Part shown: piece after piece, positions 42,952 to 53,306 of the stretch
Numbering within the stretch: position 1 is the first letter of the stretch
Layout: every line of letters begins with the position of its first letter
NCBI GenBank assembly: GCA_026119935.1
Contig: JALRMH010000024.1
Span: 372,001-436,000, forward strand
Source: Endothia cerciana
Taxonomy: Eukaryota > Ascomycota > Sordariomycetes > Diaporthales > Cryphonectriaceae
DNA: 64,000 bases
Reading direction: 5' to 3'
Position numbers and translations under genes: made by a program
The notes under the pieces: model-generated
Database searches by the model: none
Seen by the model: the letters and a program-made list of their open reading frames with translations, nothing else
What the model was told of the DNA's origin: nothing

Positions 42952-45201
42952 GGGCATGACCGCGTGAGGCTCAAACGCAGTGACTGCTTTCTGTATGTCT
43001 GCCGACCGTGGAGGGCTTTGCCACCCAATCCTGCATGACGCCGCACTGCGTGGTTGGTCCGCCGGCGCACGATGGTGTGTGGCCCCTACGGGCGAGCGAC
43101 CGACAGCAGGGCAGGCGTATGTACATAATAGAGCCAATCGTGACCCTACCATGGCAGCAAGGCCACGCACCGCACACCGGCAATACCTGCGGTCAAATGG
43201 TCCATCGCGACCCCACCATCATCTTCACTGCAGTGCCACTCCGGCAAGCCCTATGACCGGACCGTCTGGACGGGCCAGGTTTGGCCGCACCTCACACCAG
43301 CGGCAGCCGTTCCGTTGTGATTCTTGACGGCGCAGGGCACGTCGTCTTTCTGCTGCTTGCTGCCCCGTCGTCGTGTCGGCTAGAAGATCTTGGGTGGCTG
43401 AGCGGGCGTTGCTACTATGTATCGTAGAGGAGTGGCGTAGAGCACGCTACCAGTATAGTATAGGGCAGACAGGTCAGCCTGTGGCTCCGAAGGTTAACAC
43501 GACGGACCAGGCCACCGGGGAGCACGCCCCTTTAGCCGGCGGTGCGATTCAATAGTAGATCGGACGAAAATGCCACCCGACGTGCATGATGCGTGTCATG
43601 GTTGCTGCTTGCGATCACCCCCAGCGTGAGGATGGTGAACTCCAAAGATCTACGTCTTCCAAAGGGGACATGCGACCGCGGTATGTCTGGTAATACTGTA
43701 GCGATCTAAAAATATCGCGAGGTCGCCCACAGGGTGTCAAGGCCGCTCCCAAGGCCTCGGTAGATTCCACCCTCCCAGCAGGAGTCTACTACCAAAACCA
43801 CAGCAAGGCCCATAGCAGCAGGATGCTTGAGGGGGTGTGGGGCCGGGATGGACTTTGAAGCTTGTGGTTTTATTGTATGTGCCACGGTGGGGCCATCGCT
43901 CGGCTTTCGCGGCCGCAGCAATGCAACCAACACTTTATTTAGGTGGCGTAGGGCTGTGAGTCTTTCTCTCTTGAAGGGTACTTCGAAGCGTGCTCTGCAT
44001 TAATCTGGACCTGAGGAATTCATGTACATCGATGAGACGTCTACACACAAGTGAGCGACAGGAACGTCAGGCCCTGGTATCCTCCGCCAAGGGGACCCCC
44101 CACGACCAAACGCTGAAGTCCAGCCTCCATCCGTACGGTCCCGGCGAGCTGTCTGACGTCGGACGCCATATCCAGTGACGCACGCTCCCGGTGCTTACGG
44201 CCACGCTTGTGGCTTGTTGGACGCCAGCCAAGCCGAAGCATGCAAGGAGATGCGTTGAGCAGGGTCCTCGTCACAGCCGGCAAGATTCTAGGGAGCACAA
44301 GATCCTCACGTCCCACAGCGCACCCGTCGATTGAAGCACACCTTCTTCCATAATAAAACAATCTTCCAGTACTCGGTTCATGAGCAGAGGCGATTCCATC
44401 CCCGGGGCCCACCCCACCTCGCCCGTCGTCCATCCAGAAGCCCGCGGACAAGGCCCTGCTTTGATAATCTCACATCAGCTGAAGATATGTGGGACGCTAT
44501 ATCTGCTCGAGTTAAGCCTTTGAGTGCGGATACTCGAGCCAGTGGCAGCCAAAGGGCCAACGGGACCCTTGGACTATTCTGGCTAGAATCCAAGCCCAGG
44601 ACCCCATCCCGTTGAGTGTCTATCGCTCGGTAGCATTCCGGATTGCCCACCTGAACCTTCCCCTCCTCATGGTGACCATCAGTGAAGCCCGTGGTGTATC
44701 ATGCCTATTCCCCTTCGCCTCCCCCTCATAAAGGCACTCACAATTTTTCTGTACGGCTATGGTGGCCGCGCTCGAAACGGGGCTCTTTCAGCTGCGATCT
44801 TCACTTCCTCCTTTGCTTAGTACGTCTCCCTTGCGGCTGACTAGGCGTCAGATATCCATATGCCAACTAGTAGCGACCCGCCCCGCGCCCTGGGCCAGGA
44901 TCTCGGCAAGGCTCGCTCCCCAGAACGAGGGGCCCATCCTGTGCCCCTTATCCTCCAGCTGTCCTGGTACTTGAAGGCAAAGGGCAGGACTTAATCCTCT
45001 CCCTGGCGGGATCTCCATTTTAGAATCCCAACTTGCTTTTTCCGATCTGAACCATGTCAGTGACTACCCTCCGTTTGGCCCTGCAGCATATCATCTCGAC
45101 AGATACCCCGCCTGCCAGTGTTCGACACTGTCTGCCTCACTACTGCTGAACCTGGTCGAGCGGGCGCATAGCAAGGCTGGTAACTGACACCCGTTTTCGA
45201 A
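42952..45201. other. 2.2 kb without a recognisable gene
   Basis: No frame with coding-like character on either strand and no tRNA. The last ~150 bases are the leader of the DUF7053 gene. Confidence 0.45.
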
Positions 45202-46539
45202 ATGTCTAGCATGTTGCGGAAGAAAGAGGTGTTCACCATCATAACACCCATTCCGGGATTCATCCCCCGACAACTCGCCATCGACATCCTCCACAGCCAT
45301 TCCGAGGTCATCACTCTGAACCCCCTGGTCCTGGACCACAAGCCCATCAAGGCTCCTCGCAATGCCGCCTCCGACGAATACTACTCGACATGGTACGAGA
45401 TCTCGCAGAGGATCCAGTATATCCCCGGGATAGGGAAGATGGGCTCGGGGAAAATCTGCTTCAACGGATGCTTTCATGACATGCCCTGGGGCCTGCAGAC
45501 CCACATCTATGCGCCGATGAACGTGGACCTGAAGAACCGGTACCGCATCGCCGGCAACCAGCCGGGTGTAGAAGCACAGGAGCCGCAGGAGATCGGGCTC
45601 GCGCAGCTCGGCGCGCCCAGCGATGGCCTCTACCTGCGCGACGACGTCGAGATCAAGTGCAACCTCGCGGTGGCCAGCTTCGTCAAGAGCCAGGTGAAGG
45701 CCGCGTCCAAGGACATGGTCGACCGCATCATCAAGAAGGCCGAGCTCCTCGACGCCGGCGTGCTGCACGCCATGATCGAGAACGGCAAGCTGAGGACGGT
45801 CAACCCCAACGACAGGACGAACACCATCTCCCCGAACGGCTCGATGTCGCCGGGGCGGCAGCACTCGCCGACCTTCATGGACCAACGCTCCGGCACCATG
45901 TCCCCCGAGCCACAGCCCTACCGGATCCCCCGCCCGGCGTCGGACCAGCAGTTCAAGCACAGGCCCCCGCAGGGGCAGGTGGCCCAGAGCCCACACTGGT
46001 CCGCGCCGTACGGCGGGATACACGACGCGCCCTCGCGGCGCGAGAAGGCCCCGCTCACACCGCCCGCCGAACTGTTCGCCGCTGACGAGCCCGTGTCCGT
46101 CGTCGAGATGCCGGGCGACTTCTACTACCACCCGCAGACGTCGCCGGGCCTGGCGCCGCCGCCGCAGCCATCGCCGACCTACCCCTCGGATCACGACTCC
46201 AGCGTCTCCATGCGCTCGTCCCGGACGTCGCCGCAGCCGCCACAGCACCCGAGGTGGTCGCAGGGCTCCGAGAAGTCGGGGGGCAGCGGCGCCATGCACT
46301 CGCCGGGCCTGCCCGCGGGACACCTGCCCACCCACAGCGAGGCGCCTGAGCAGGAGCACAATCCCAAGTTCGAGGCGCCGCAGAGCTGGGACGCGGTCGC
46401 GGCGCGGCGCGCGCAGTATGTGACGAGCACGCCGCCACCTTCGTCGAGGTCGTATTCATATAACCCGGCTGATTACGCGAAGATGGGGAGGAGGAGGAGG
46501 TCACCGATGAGGACGGCGACTTATGGCCAGAGCCAGTAA
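45202..46539 (+). CDS. DUF7053-type conserved fungal protein
   Basis: Single exon, 445 aa. Residues ~1-190 form the conserved domain: VFTIITPIPGFIPRQLAID, then EVITLNPLVLDHKPIK, WYEISQRIQYIPG and GLQTHIYAPMNVDL. This matches the pattern I remember for DUF7053, a START/polyketide-cyclase-like ligand-binding shape. The domain ends with ASFVKSQVKAASKDMVDRII. The remaining ~250 residues are disordered, rich in Pro, Ser, Gln and His, with repeated SPGR/MSPEP-type phosphorylation-like sites. No signal peptide or membrane helix. Function unknown; the shape of the N-terminal domain would suit binding a hydrophobic ligand (inference). Confidence 0.8.
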   Translation: MSSMLRKKEVFTIITPIPGFIPRQLAIDILHSHSEVITLNPLVLDHKPIKAPRNAASDEYYSTWYEISQRIQYIPGIGKMGSGKICFNGCFHDMPWGLQTHIYAPMNVDLKNRYRIAGNQPGVEAQEPQEIGLAQLGAPSDGLYLRDDVEIKCNLAVASFVKSQVKAASKDMVDRIIKKAELLDAGVLHAMIENGKLRTVNPNDRTNTISPNGSMSPGRQHSPTFMDQRSGTMSPEPQPYRIPRPASDQQFKHRPPQGQVAQSPHWSAPYGGIHDAPSRREKAPLTPPAELFAADEPVSVVEMPGDFYYHPQTSPGLAPPPQPSPTYPSDHDSSVSMRSSRTSPQPPQHPRWSQGSEKSGGSGAMHSPGLPAGHLPTHSEAPEQEHNPKFEAPQSWDAVAARRAQYVTSTPPPSSRSYSYNPADYAKMGRRRRSPMRTATYGQSQ

Positions 46540-47027
46540 GGGGTAAGGAGGGTTGAGGCTATATGTTTCTTCTTGTCAAAAGGGGAGAACGGCTGGGTGT
46601 TGGGACGGCGTATATTATTCCGGGAGGGTCTGGAAAGCGCCGCTTCCTTGGCGCTCTGGTGTTCGGGAGCCCGGGGGATCTGCGGTGTTGCGATGCACTA
46701 CTGGAGGGATTGGTTGTTCTCGAACTCGATATCCAAACACTCCGCGGTGATTTCTTCAGCAGCTGAAATCTCCTTCGTTACTGGCGTCCGCTGGAAAGCC
46801 TTGAGATTTGCGGCAAATAGAGTGGTGATGGGTGGACGACCTTCTGATTTTATGTCCATATCGACTGCTCGAAATGAGAACGACTTGTTCATGACGAGCG
46901 AGCGGCAGCTTGACGTGCGCAGGACAGACCGCGTGAGTTGGCACCGTCAACATTCGATCAGACGTGCAGAAGACAAGATGAGCCCAGACTACGTGCCTAG
47001 ACAGGTACACATCACGCAATGTCGCCC
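46540..47027. other. convergent 3' region
   Basis: Between the ends of the DUF7053 gene and the isochorismatase-fold gene. No gene seen. Confidence 0.45.
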
Positions 47028-47709
47028 CTAATTGACGCTGCCCGTGCCAACCACGGTCCCAAAGGCGTCCGCCAACTCAGCTAGCGACGTCCTCACGAGA
47101 TCGTCCGCCCTCGCACCTGGGATATCCCGATCACCAATCGCGTCCTCGGCGAGGAGGACATCGTAGCCCCTCTCGCCGGCCTGCCTGGCGGTCGTGCTCA
47201 CGCAGACATGAGCCATGCTGTGCAACCTAGCGTCAGCCATCCGGTCTGGAGCCCCAGCGACGACAAGGGGCATGGGAACTTGCTATCCGGTTAGCACCAG
47301 CTTGTTCCTCCCCGTCCCCCTGAGGTACTCCTCCGGCTCCCGGGGTGCTCCTTCGTGACGACCTTCTCGCCGTCCCTCGGCCCCAGCTCGCTGAACTCCT
47401 CGGCCAGGCTGGTCCCCGGTGTAAATACGGGCGCGCCATCCGGCACCTTGTGCACGACGTGGACGAACGGCGCCGGCGCGGCGCGGTACCTCTCCAGCAG
47501 CGAGGAGATGGCCTTGCGCGTGGAGTCCACGTTGGCGGTCTTCGAGTGCCCTTCGGCATACCTGGTCTCGACAGTGAGCAAGGGCACGCGGCTGACGGCA
47601 GAGGCGAGGGCGCTCACTCGTTCTGAGCATCGATGATGATTAGGACGCTGTCCTTGGTCGAAGCCGTGGAAGGCTGGACGCCGAGGATGTCGCGGAGAGA
47701 TTGTGCCAT
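47028..47709 (-). pseudogene. isochorismatase-family hydrolase gene with two lesions
   Basis: Cysteine hydrolase fold. Exon 1 is 47709-47618 and ends IIIDAQNE with the catalytic Asp. Exon 2 starts at 47561 (YAEG) and includes VTKEHPG with the catalytic Lys. The final exon starts near 47217 with MAHVCVSTTARQ, which holds the catalytic Cys, and ends at the TAG at 47028. Lesion 1: between VTKEHPG and EEYLRGTGRNKLVLTG the frame shifts by one base, and the linker is about six residues shorter than usual. Lesion 2: after LVLTG the sequence continues GGATAGCAAG, so the expected GT donor is missing and an in-frame TAG follows. The acceptor (GCACAG) is intact. All three catalytic residues survive, so decay is recent or the sequence has errors. 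Confidence 0.7.
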
Positions 47710-49274
47710 GGTGGGACTGACGCTATTCTGTTAGCTTTCCAGAGCACCCTGAAGAGAAGTCTAAGATTCACGAGACACGTTATACTGCAAGTTCAACGTT
47801 CAAATGTTGCCTGTTCCTATGTCAGTAGGTAAGTGTTTCATCACTGGAGGAACGCCGTGACGTCTTCGGCCAGTTCACATAACACAGGTGCCTCAGTGAG
47901 GGGCTCGGCATGACCTCAAGTTATCTGGTCATGCTGTGACAAATAGCTCTTGGCAATAGGGAAACGGTACGGGTACGTCTCACAGGAAAGAGACGTACCC
48001 TTTGTATGTGATTTGTCGTGTTATCTCGAACGTGAGCGGAGAGGCTGTGGGCTCGAGAGCAGGACACGGCAGGATCTGGTAGGTAGCGACCACTCGGAAT
48101 ACTGCTGCAGGGTAGGTAGGTATCGAGTGCCAGGCCTCACGATATCCATCATTCAAGCTCGTGAGCGACAAGTCGCGAATTCGAACAGGGCTCCCGAGGG
48201 TCTAGAGTACGATCCCAATCCGGTAACTAACATGCGAGTCAGCTCTACTCCCCACGGAATTAGTGGATATGTGGAAATATACCTGGGTAGTAATTCCTTC
48301 TTCCTTCTTCCACTTGTCTTCTTTTCTTTGTTTCGCGCGCCGTAGCAAACCCCTTCAATCAAACAGACTTGGATATCTTCCCGCCATTGGAGCCCAGTCC
48401 CGAGGTCGGGGTGGGCACTGCTCCGCGGGGCGCGGTCTGTGGACCGTGTTGACACGCCATAGACCGACCGTGGCGGAAAGCAGAAGTTAGTCTTGCAGAT
48501 TATAGCCATTGACATTGGTGTACGTGCGCACCAAGGAAGTGCAAGGCACATCCGGACGGTGCTGGCAGTGTGGCCTGCAGGAGTCCGTCCACCAGTCGCC
48601 AGTCAGCCAGCGCCTACACGGGGCTCCTTGACGAGGGCGGGTCAACTTCGATATATTATATGGGATTCGACCAATCCCTACTTTTATGTTTTCCGACTGA
48701 CCAATCCCCTCCTCGAGAAAATCTGCCCCCGAACAGTATCCAGAATACTCCGCTACAGACGGCCCTCCATTGACAAACCGCCTCCGGCCCGTCCTCCGCT
48801 CCGCTGGATAAACTCAGGAGCAGACTGTCGCGTAGGACTGATATCAGATTCAATAGGAAATTTAGCAGCTGTGTGTTGTTGGTGGATATACATGCCAGGG
48901 CCACCACCTGCGGGCCCGGGTTCTCGCAGGTGTGGGCCTCATTTCCTTTTCCAGATGTTTCAATCTTTGGATTGAACCGGCACCAGCTCGACACTTCAGA
49001 GATTGATGCCATGATTGGAAGAAAGTGCCATGACTTTGTCGGAGCGTAGAAGGTTGTGGGCTTCCGTGATGACGGCCGATGACGTTACCCCTTTCCCGCA
49101 CTATTGCCCTACTGTACGCCCGCCCCTTCATCCCGATCGCTCCATCTTTGATCAGCTCCTCAAGCCAGTCGTTGGAATCAAGTACGATAATTAACTACGG
49201 CCTTGTAGTACCGAGCACTCATCTTCTTTCACTGCAGATCATTATTCCTTGTATCTACCAGCGGTCCATGCGCA
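47710..49274. other. divergent intergenic region with a perfect hairpin
   Basis: Separates the isochorismatase-fold gene (minus) from the GFA gene (plus). Apart from the inverted repeat at 47971-48000 and a GGTAGGTAGGTA motif near 48110-48121, I see no feature. Confidence 0.45.
47971..48000. repeat. perfect 11-bp inverted repeat with 8-base loop
   Basis: Arms GGGTACGTCTC (47971-47981) and GAGACGTACCC (47990-48000) are exact reverse complements around ACAGGAAA. No T-run follows, so it is not a simple terminator. It lies ~260 bp upstream of the isochorismatase-fold gene. Confidence 0.9.
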
Positions 49275-49862
49275 ATGGCGCTCAACCTCACCGGCGGCTG
49301 CACCTGCGGAAGCCTGCAGTATACCGTCAAGCTGGATTCTGCTGACTCCGCGAGAACTTCTTTGTGCCATTGTCCGAGTTGTAAGAAGGCCTTTGGTACC
49401 AACTATGGGCTGACTTCCAAGGTAAGCACTCGCCCAAGCAATCCCTCCTGCTGGTGCCCAGACTGACTGGCATCCTAGGTCCCAATCGAGAGCTTCAGCT
49501 ACACCGGCGGAGAACCGAAGCTCTTCAGGCAGGGCAATGGAGTTGTGAGGGAGTTCTGCTCCAATTGTGGCTCCTTTACCTGCGAGTACGGGGTGAGTGT
49601 ACACGGGGGGATCGCTGCCTCCCTGGCCCGGTGCTCACAACCTTTCCAAACAGGAACAAGCTGCGGACAAGTTCCGGTACATCACCTACGGGACGCTGGA
49701 TGATCCTGAGAAGCTGGCTCCCAAGGGCGAGTTCTTCTGCCAGAACAGGGACAGCTGGATGCCCGAGATACCTGGTACGCTTCTTGTGCCATCTGCAGAT
49801 GCAGCCGGGAGTCTACTGACCGCCACGTAGGACTCTTCCACAAACAGAAAATCAAGGAGTAA
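49275..49862 (+). CDS. GFA/CENP-V family zinc-binding protein
   Basis: Member of the glutathione-dependent formaldehyde-activating (GFA) superfamily, small zinc proteins, many acting on glutathione adducts. Exons 49275-49421, 49479-49592, 49654-49774 and 49831-49862 give 137 aa, the usual size. Zinc-ligand motifs are all present: GGCTCGSLQY near the start, CHCPSCKKAFG at ~32-42 and FCSNCGSFTCEYG at ~75-87. The final exon is only 10 codons. No signal peptide. Substrate unknown; the family is expanded in filamentous fungi. Confidence 0.92.
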
Positions 49863-52800
49863 TGATTGGGTTCAACGACCAGCGAGGGACACAACCACGT
49901 GGATTCTGTACATCGAACGAATGCATGACTTCAGACACTTTCAAGGGTGGTGGGAGGAAGTTCGAAACTGGGGCTTGGGTATGTGGCATGGCGGTCGACC
50001 GGTGAAGCCCAAACGGGCCAGTCGTTCGGTGTCCCCCCACGAGCCTGAATAAGCTGTTTGAAGCACGGGTCATGGTGTGCCCCTTTAGGAACTTCTCTAA
50101 TGACCAAGCATTGCTGTCTGTACACAAAGGGCTCTCGTAGTGGGAAAGTCCATACTATGGGAACCCCGATGGGATAATGTCGTCGACTTGGGCAAGCTTT
50201 GGTGGGACGGCCTCTGGTGGGGGGGGATGACAAGTGAGATACTTCGTACAGGGGAAACGGCCGTACCGAAAAGAAGGGGTATCTCGTGATCTCGTCCGCC
50301 AAAAGTTATGTGAAGGGCAGCGTCGATCACAGAAACCTTTCCAAGCAGATTTCAGACACGTGTCGCGTCATCCGCCTACCGGCCAGCGGATCTGGTGAGC
50401 GGACGCTGTGGCTCCAGCTGTACAGTGTAACACGACGCCAGTGGGACGACCACACTCTCGTGGCTGGATGGAACGTGCTAGTGGTTGTTGGGCTGTGGTG
50501 CTCATGAAATTCTCGTGTGAAAGAATCTGTGACCCACTGAGACGTTCCTTTCCCCCTTCCTTGCTTACTCTCCCGTGCTCGAGTCGACGCGGCTCAACAT
50601 CTGTGGCAGGGGCTGCTTCTCCAACTTCTCTGGGATGCGGGCTCACTATGGTTAGGTCTCACCAAGCCAGCCAGGACGTCAACAGGCTTGATTTTGGGAG
50701 AGTCAATATGGTTGCATCATATCTAGGCCTGTACCTTTTGGGTGTGCCTCCTTACCAGGACTGACGGAATATGGTGGTAGGCGAGCCGACAGCGGAAAGG
50801 TAGATAGGCCAAGCTCAGAGGGAGTCACAGGAGTAGATGGCTAGGAATTAGTGAGTGCCGCAAGGTTTCGACATTCCATATCAAGGACACTCGACAGAAG
50901 CAGACGACCTAGGGAACGGGACACGTGCCCACCATTCGATGCCAGAGCCGCACCGTTGCAGGCTCAGCGACATGCATGGTCTGCGCAATGATGCACGCAA
51001 TGGAACACCAGATCAAGGCCCGACGCCACCTAGTCTGAATCGGACGCTGGGCGCTACCTCGAATCCCCCGTATGAGGGCACGACGCCCGACAATGCGAGG
51101 ACATCGTGGGAGATAAGGTAGTAGTGCATCTACAGATAGGCTCCTCGCCCGCCCGGTTAAGTAGTGGGCCTCGATGCGAATGCGGGCTTCGCGATCCCTT
51201 GCATCGACCCTGGTCCAGCGCGGGGGACGCCACCAGCTCTGGGGCACGATACTAACAGGTACCGCTGAGGATGGGAAAGGCGGAGACAACTCCCGAGGTC
51301 AGACGCAGAAGCAATGTGATGCATGCTGTCAAAGGTGTCTCTGTTTAAAGGCCCGAGAGACAGACACGTGCATCAGACTGGTCGAGATCCACACTTCCAA
51401 ATCGAGCAGAGCATATTGGGCCTCAAAGAGACACAAAGATGGCGATGCGCTTGCACAGGTGTGATGTGACAGAGATCCCAGTGACGAAGTTCGGCAATGT
51501 TGCGACCGTACCGGAGCGGCCGTGTCGCGCAGAAGAGGGCTGTCTCAGAGCCTGAAGGAGACCGGAGGACGAACAATCATATACAGCGGTCTCTTCGGAG
51601 AACTTCGAGATTGAAAGAACTGAGGCACGTAGCTTGAAAAGGTTGCGGCTCTGCTCCTGCGAGCCTGGCGCTGTGAGTCAATGCCGCCCAATGCCAAGGC
51701 GTCCAAAATGCTGGGCATGATCCAAGCCCAATTGCAGATGTACAGTGCCAGCAATGCAGTGAGTGGTAGGGCTCTGTAGATGCCGATGTCCTGGTCTCGG
51801 ACGGACCCCAACAAGTACCTCATAGAAAGCTACAGGACCGCGTCCCTTCTATATGGGTACGGGAAAAAAAAAATGACAATCGCAGAGGTGCAGAATGTAC
51901 CACGCATCCAGCGGGCGTCATGCCAAATGGTCACGTCCAGCTGAGGTGGCTTGACGTCAAACGCCTTCGCCGAGCCCGAATGTGCAGGGAAAAGAGAAAG
52001 AAAAAAAAAGACCGACAACAGGATCGCAGTTTCTGGTACATCGGGAAGCGTTGGCCTCAACGAGCGGACGTAGGCGGCACAGGAGAATACGAGGCTGAAG
52101 AAGTCGTCAGCCACGAGCACTTCACCACACCATCTTGGATGCTTTAGCGTGTATTCTCTGCGCCCGAGGCAAAGTATAATAAAATGCAGATCGGTTGCCT
52201 CGTTGCCTCTTTTTGCACTTTATGCGAACCATTTGCAACTCATGGGGCGCAAGTGACGAGGATTTGTTGAGCAGGCTTTCCCAACGTGACGTACCACGGC
52301 AGACCTTGTTGTGTAGAACGGGCTGTGGTCGAGATTGAGTTGGTGTGAAAGGTCGCGCACGGAGAAGGCGACGGACACCAGCAGGATACGAATAGACGTC
52401 TCGCATTCTCGCGACGTTGTCCAGATCTCTGAGCAGTGAGAGACCGGTGACGCGATCCGTCACCTCGCACAAGAGGTCAGGTTCCCTGTGGTTCGTCTCT
52501 GGCTCGAGGTATGCCGCTGTCCGACCGCTGAGTCCATGCCATTGTCCTCGAGAGCAGCTCTCGATGATAAAGTACGCCCTGATGTTCTGGTATGTTCGCT
52601 CCTCGAAAGATGTTTCACTGCCTTGTGTATAGCCATCGACCAATCCAGTATCTTCAGAGGTCGGAGATCATTGGTCAAATATGCAGAGGATACTTGGTGT
52701 GTGACACCCCCCACACAAGCCGGGCAATGTCAGTAGGCTTGCCTGTGGCCGGGCGACTGTTCAGCAGATTCGCAATGCAGCTCGATCTTCTTTTCCCATG

Positions 52801-53306
52801 CTTGGTTCGCTGATCGTTTTTGGTGCAGGTTGTGTTGTCTCGTGCCGCCCGGGTTTCTTTGCTTCGAGCAGCCCAGTAATAAGCGTTTGTCGCAATTTCG
52901 TTGCCCAATAGGCCACGAACTTCGAGGTAAGCATTGGGCTGTTGCGGGGGTCGGCCAAGTGACACCATTGCGAACACATTCACCTCGGACAGCCCAGCGA
53001 GGCGTGGCTGAGATCCCGGGGTATGCTGTGTATGTCCCACACCATCACTCCAAACGTGTTGGCCAGGTCTCATGGCCTCGGTCCGCCTCACTCTTTGAAG
53101 TGGCCAAGTGCAGTACCATCTGGCTTTTGTGCACTTGTGCCCTGCGATCCTGGAGGTCGGAGGTCAGGTGGTTGAATATATAGGTTCCCTCAGTTGCCTT
53201 GTGCCCGATCACAGTATCTCATCCTTCTTCAACCTTATTTTGCCTCGCCGCTGTGACTGATCACAGCACTTCTTACCCTCCTTTCACATAATATCGCATC
53301 ACTCTT
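49863..53306. other. 3.4 kb without a recognisable gene
   Basis: I searched both strands. A 173-codon minus frame at 52122-52643 has a partly protein-like middle but no family and mixed codon choice. The 150 bases before 53307 are pyrimidine-rich leader. Confidence 0.45.

Noticed and set aside
28444..45201. complete Starship or other large transposon
   Set aside because: Only a decayed DUF3435-like fragment is visible. No intact captain gene, cargo boundaries or target-site repeats can be shown.
45091..46359. 422-codon minus-strand open frame
   Set aside because: Antisense to the DUF7053 gene; repetitive Arg/Gly/Val composition and no family.
52122..52643. 173-codon minus-strand open frame
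   Set aside because: A short middle part looks protein-like, but codon choice is mixed, there is no family and no start context; left out for lack of support.
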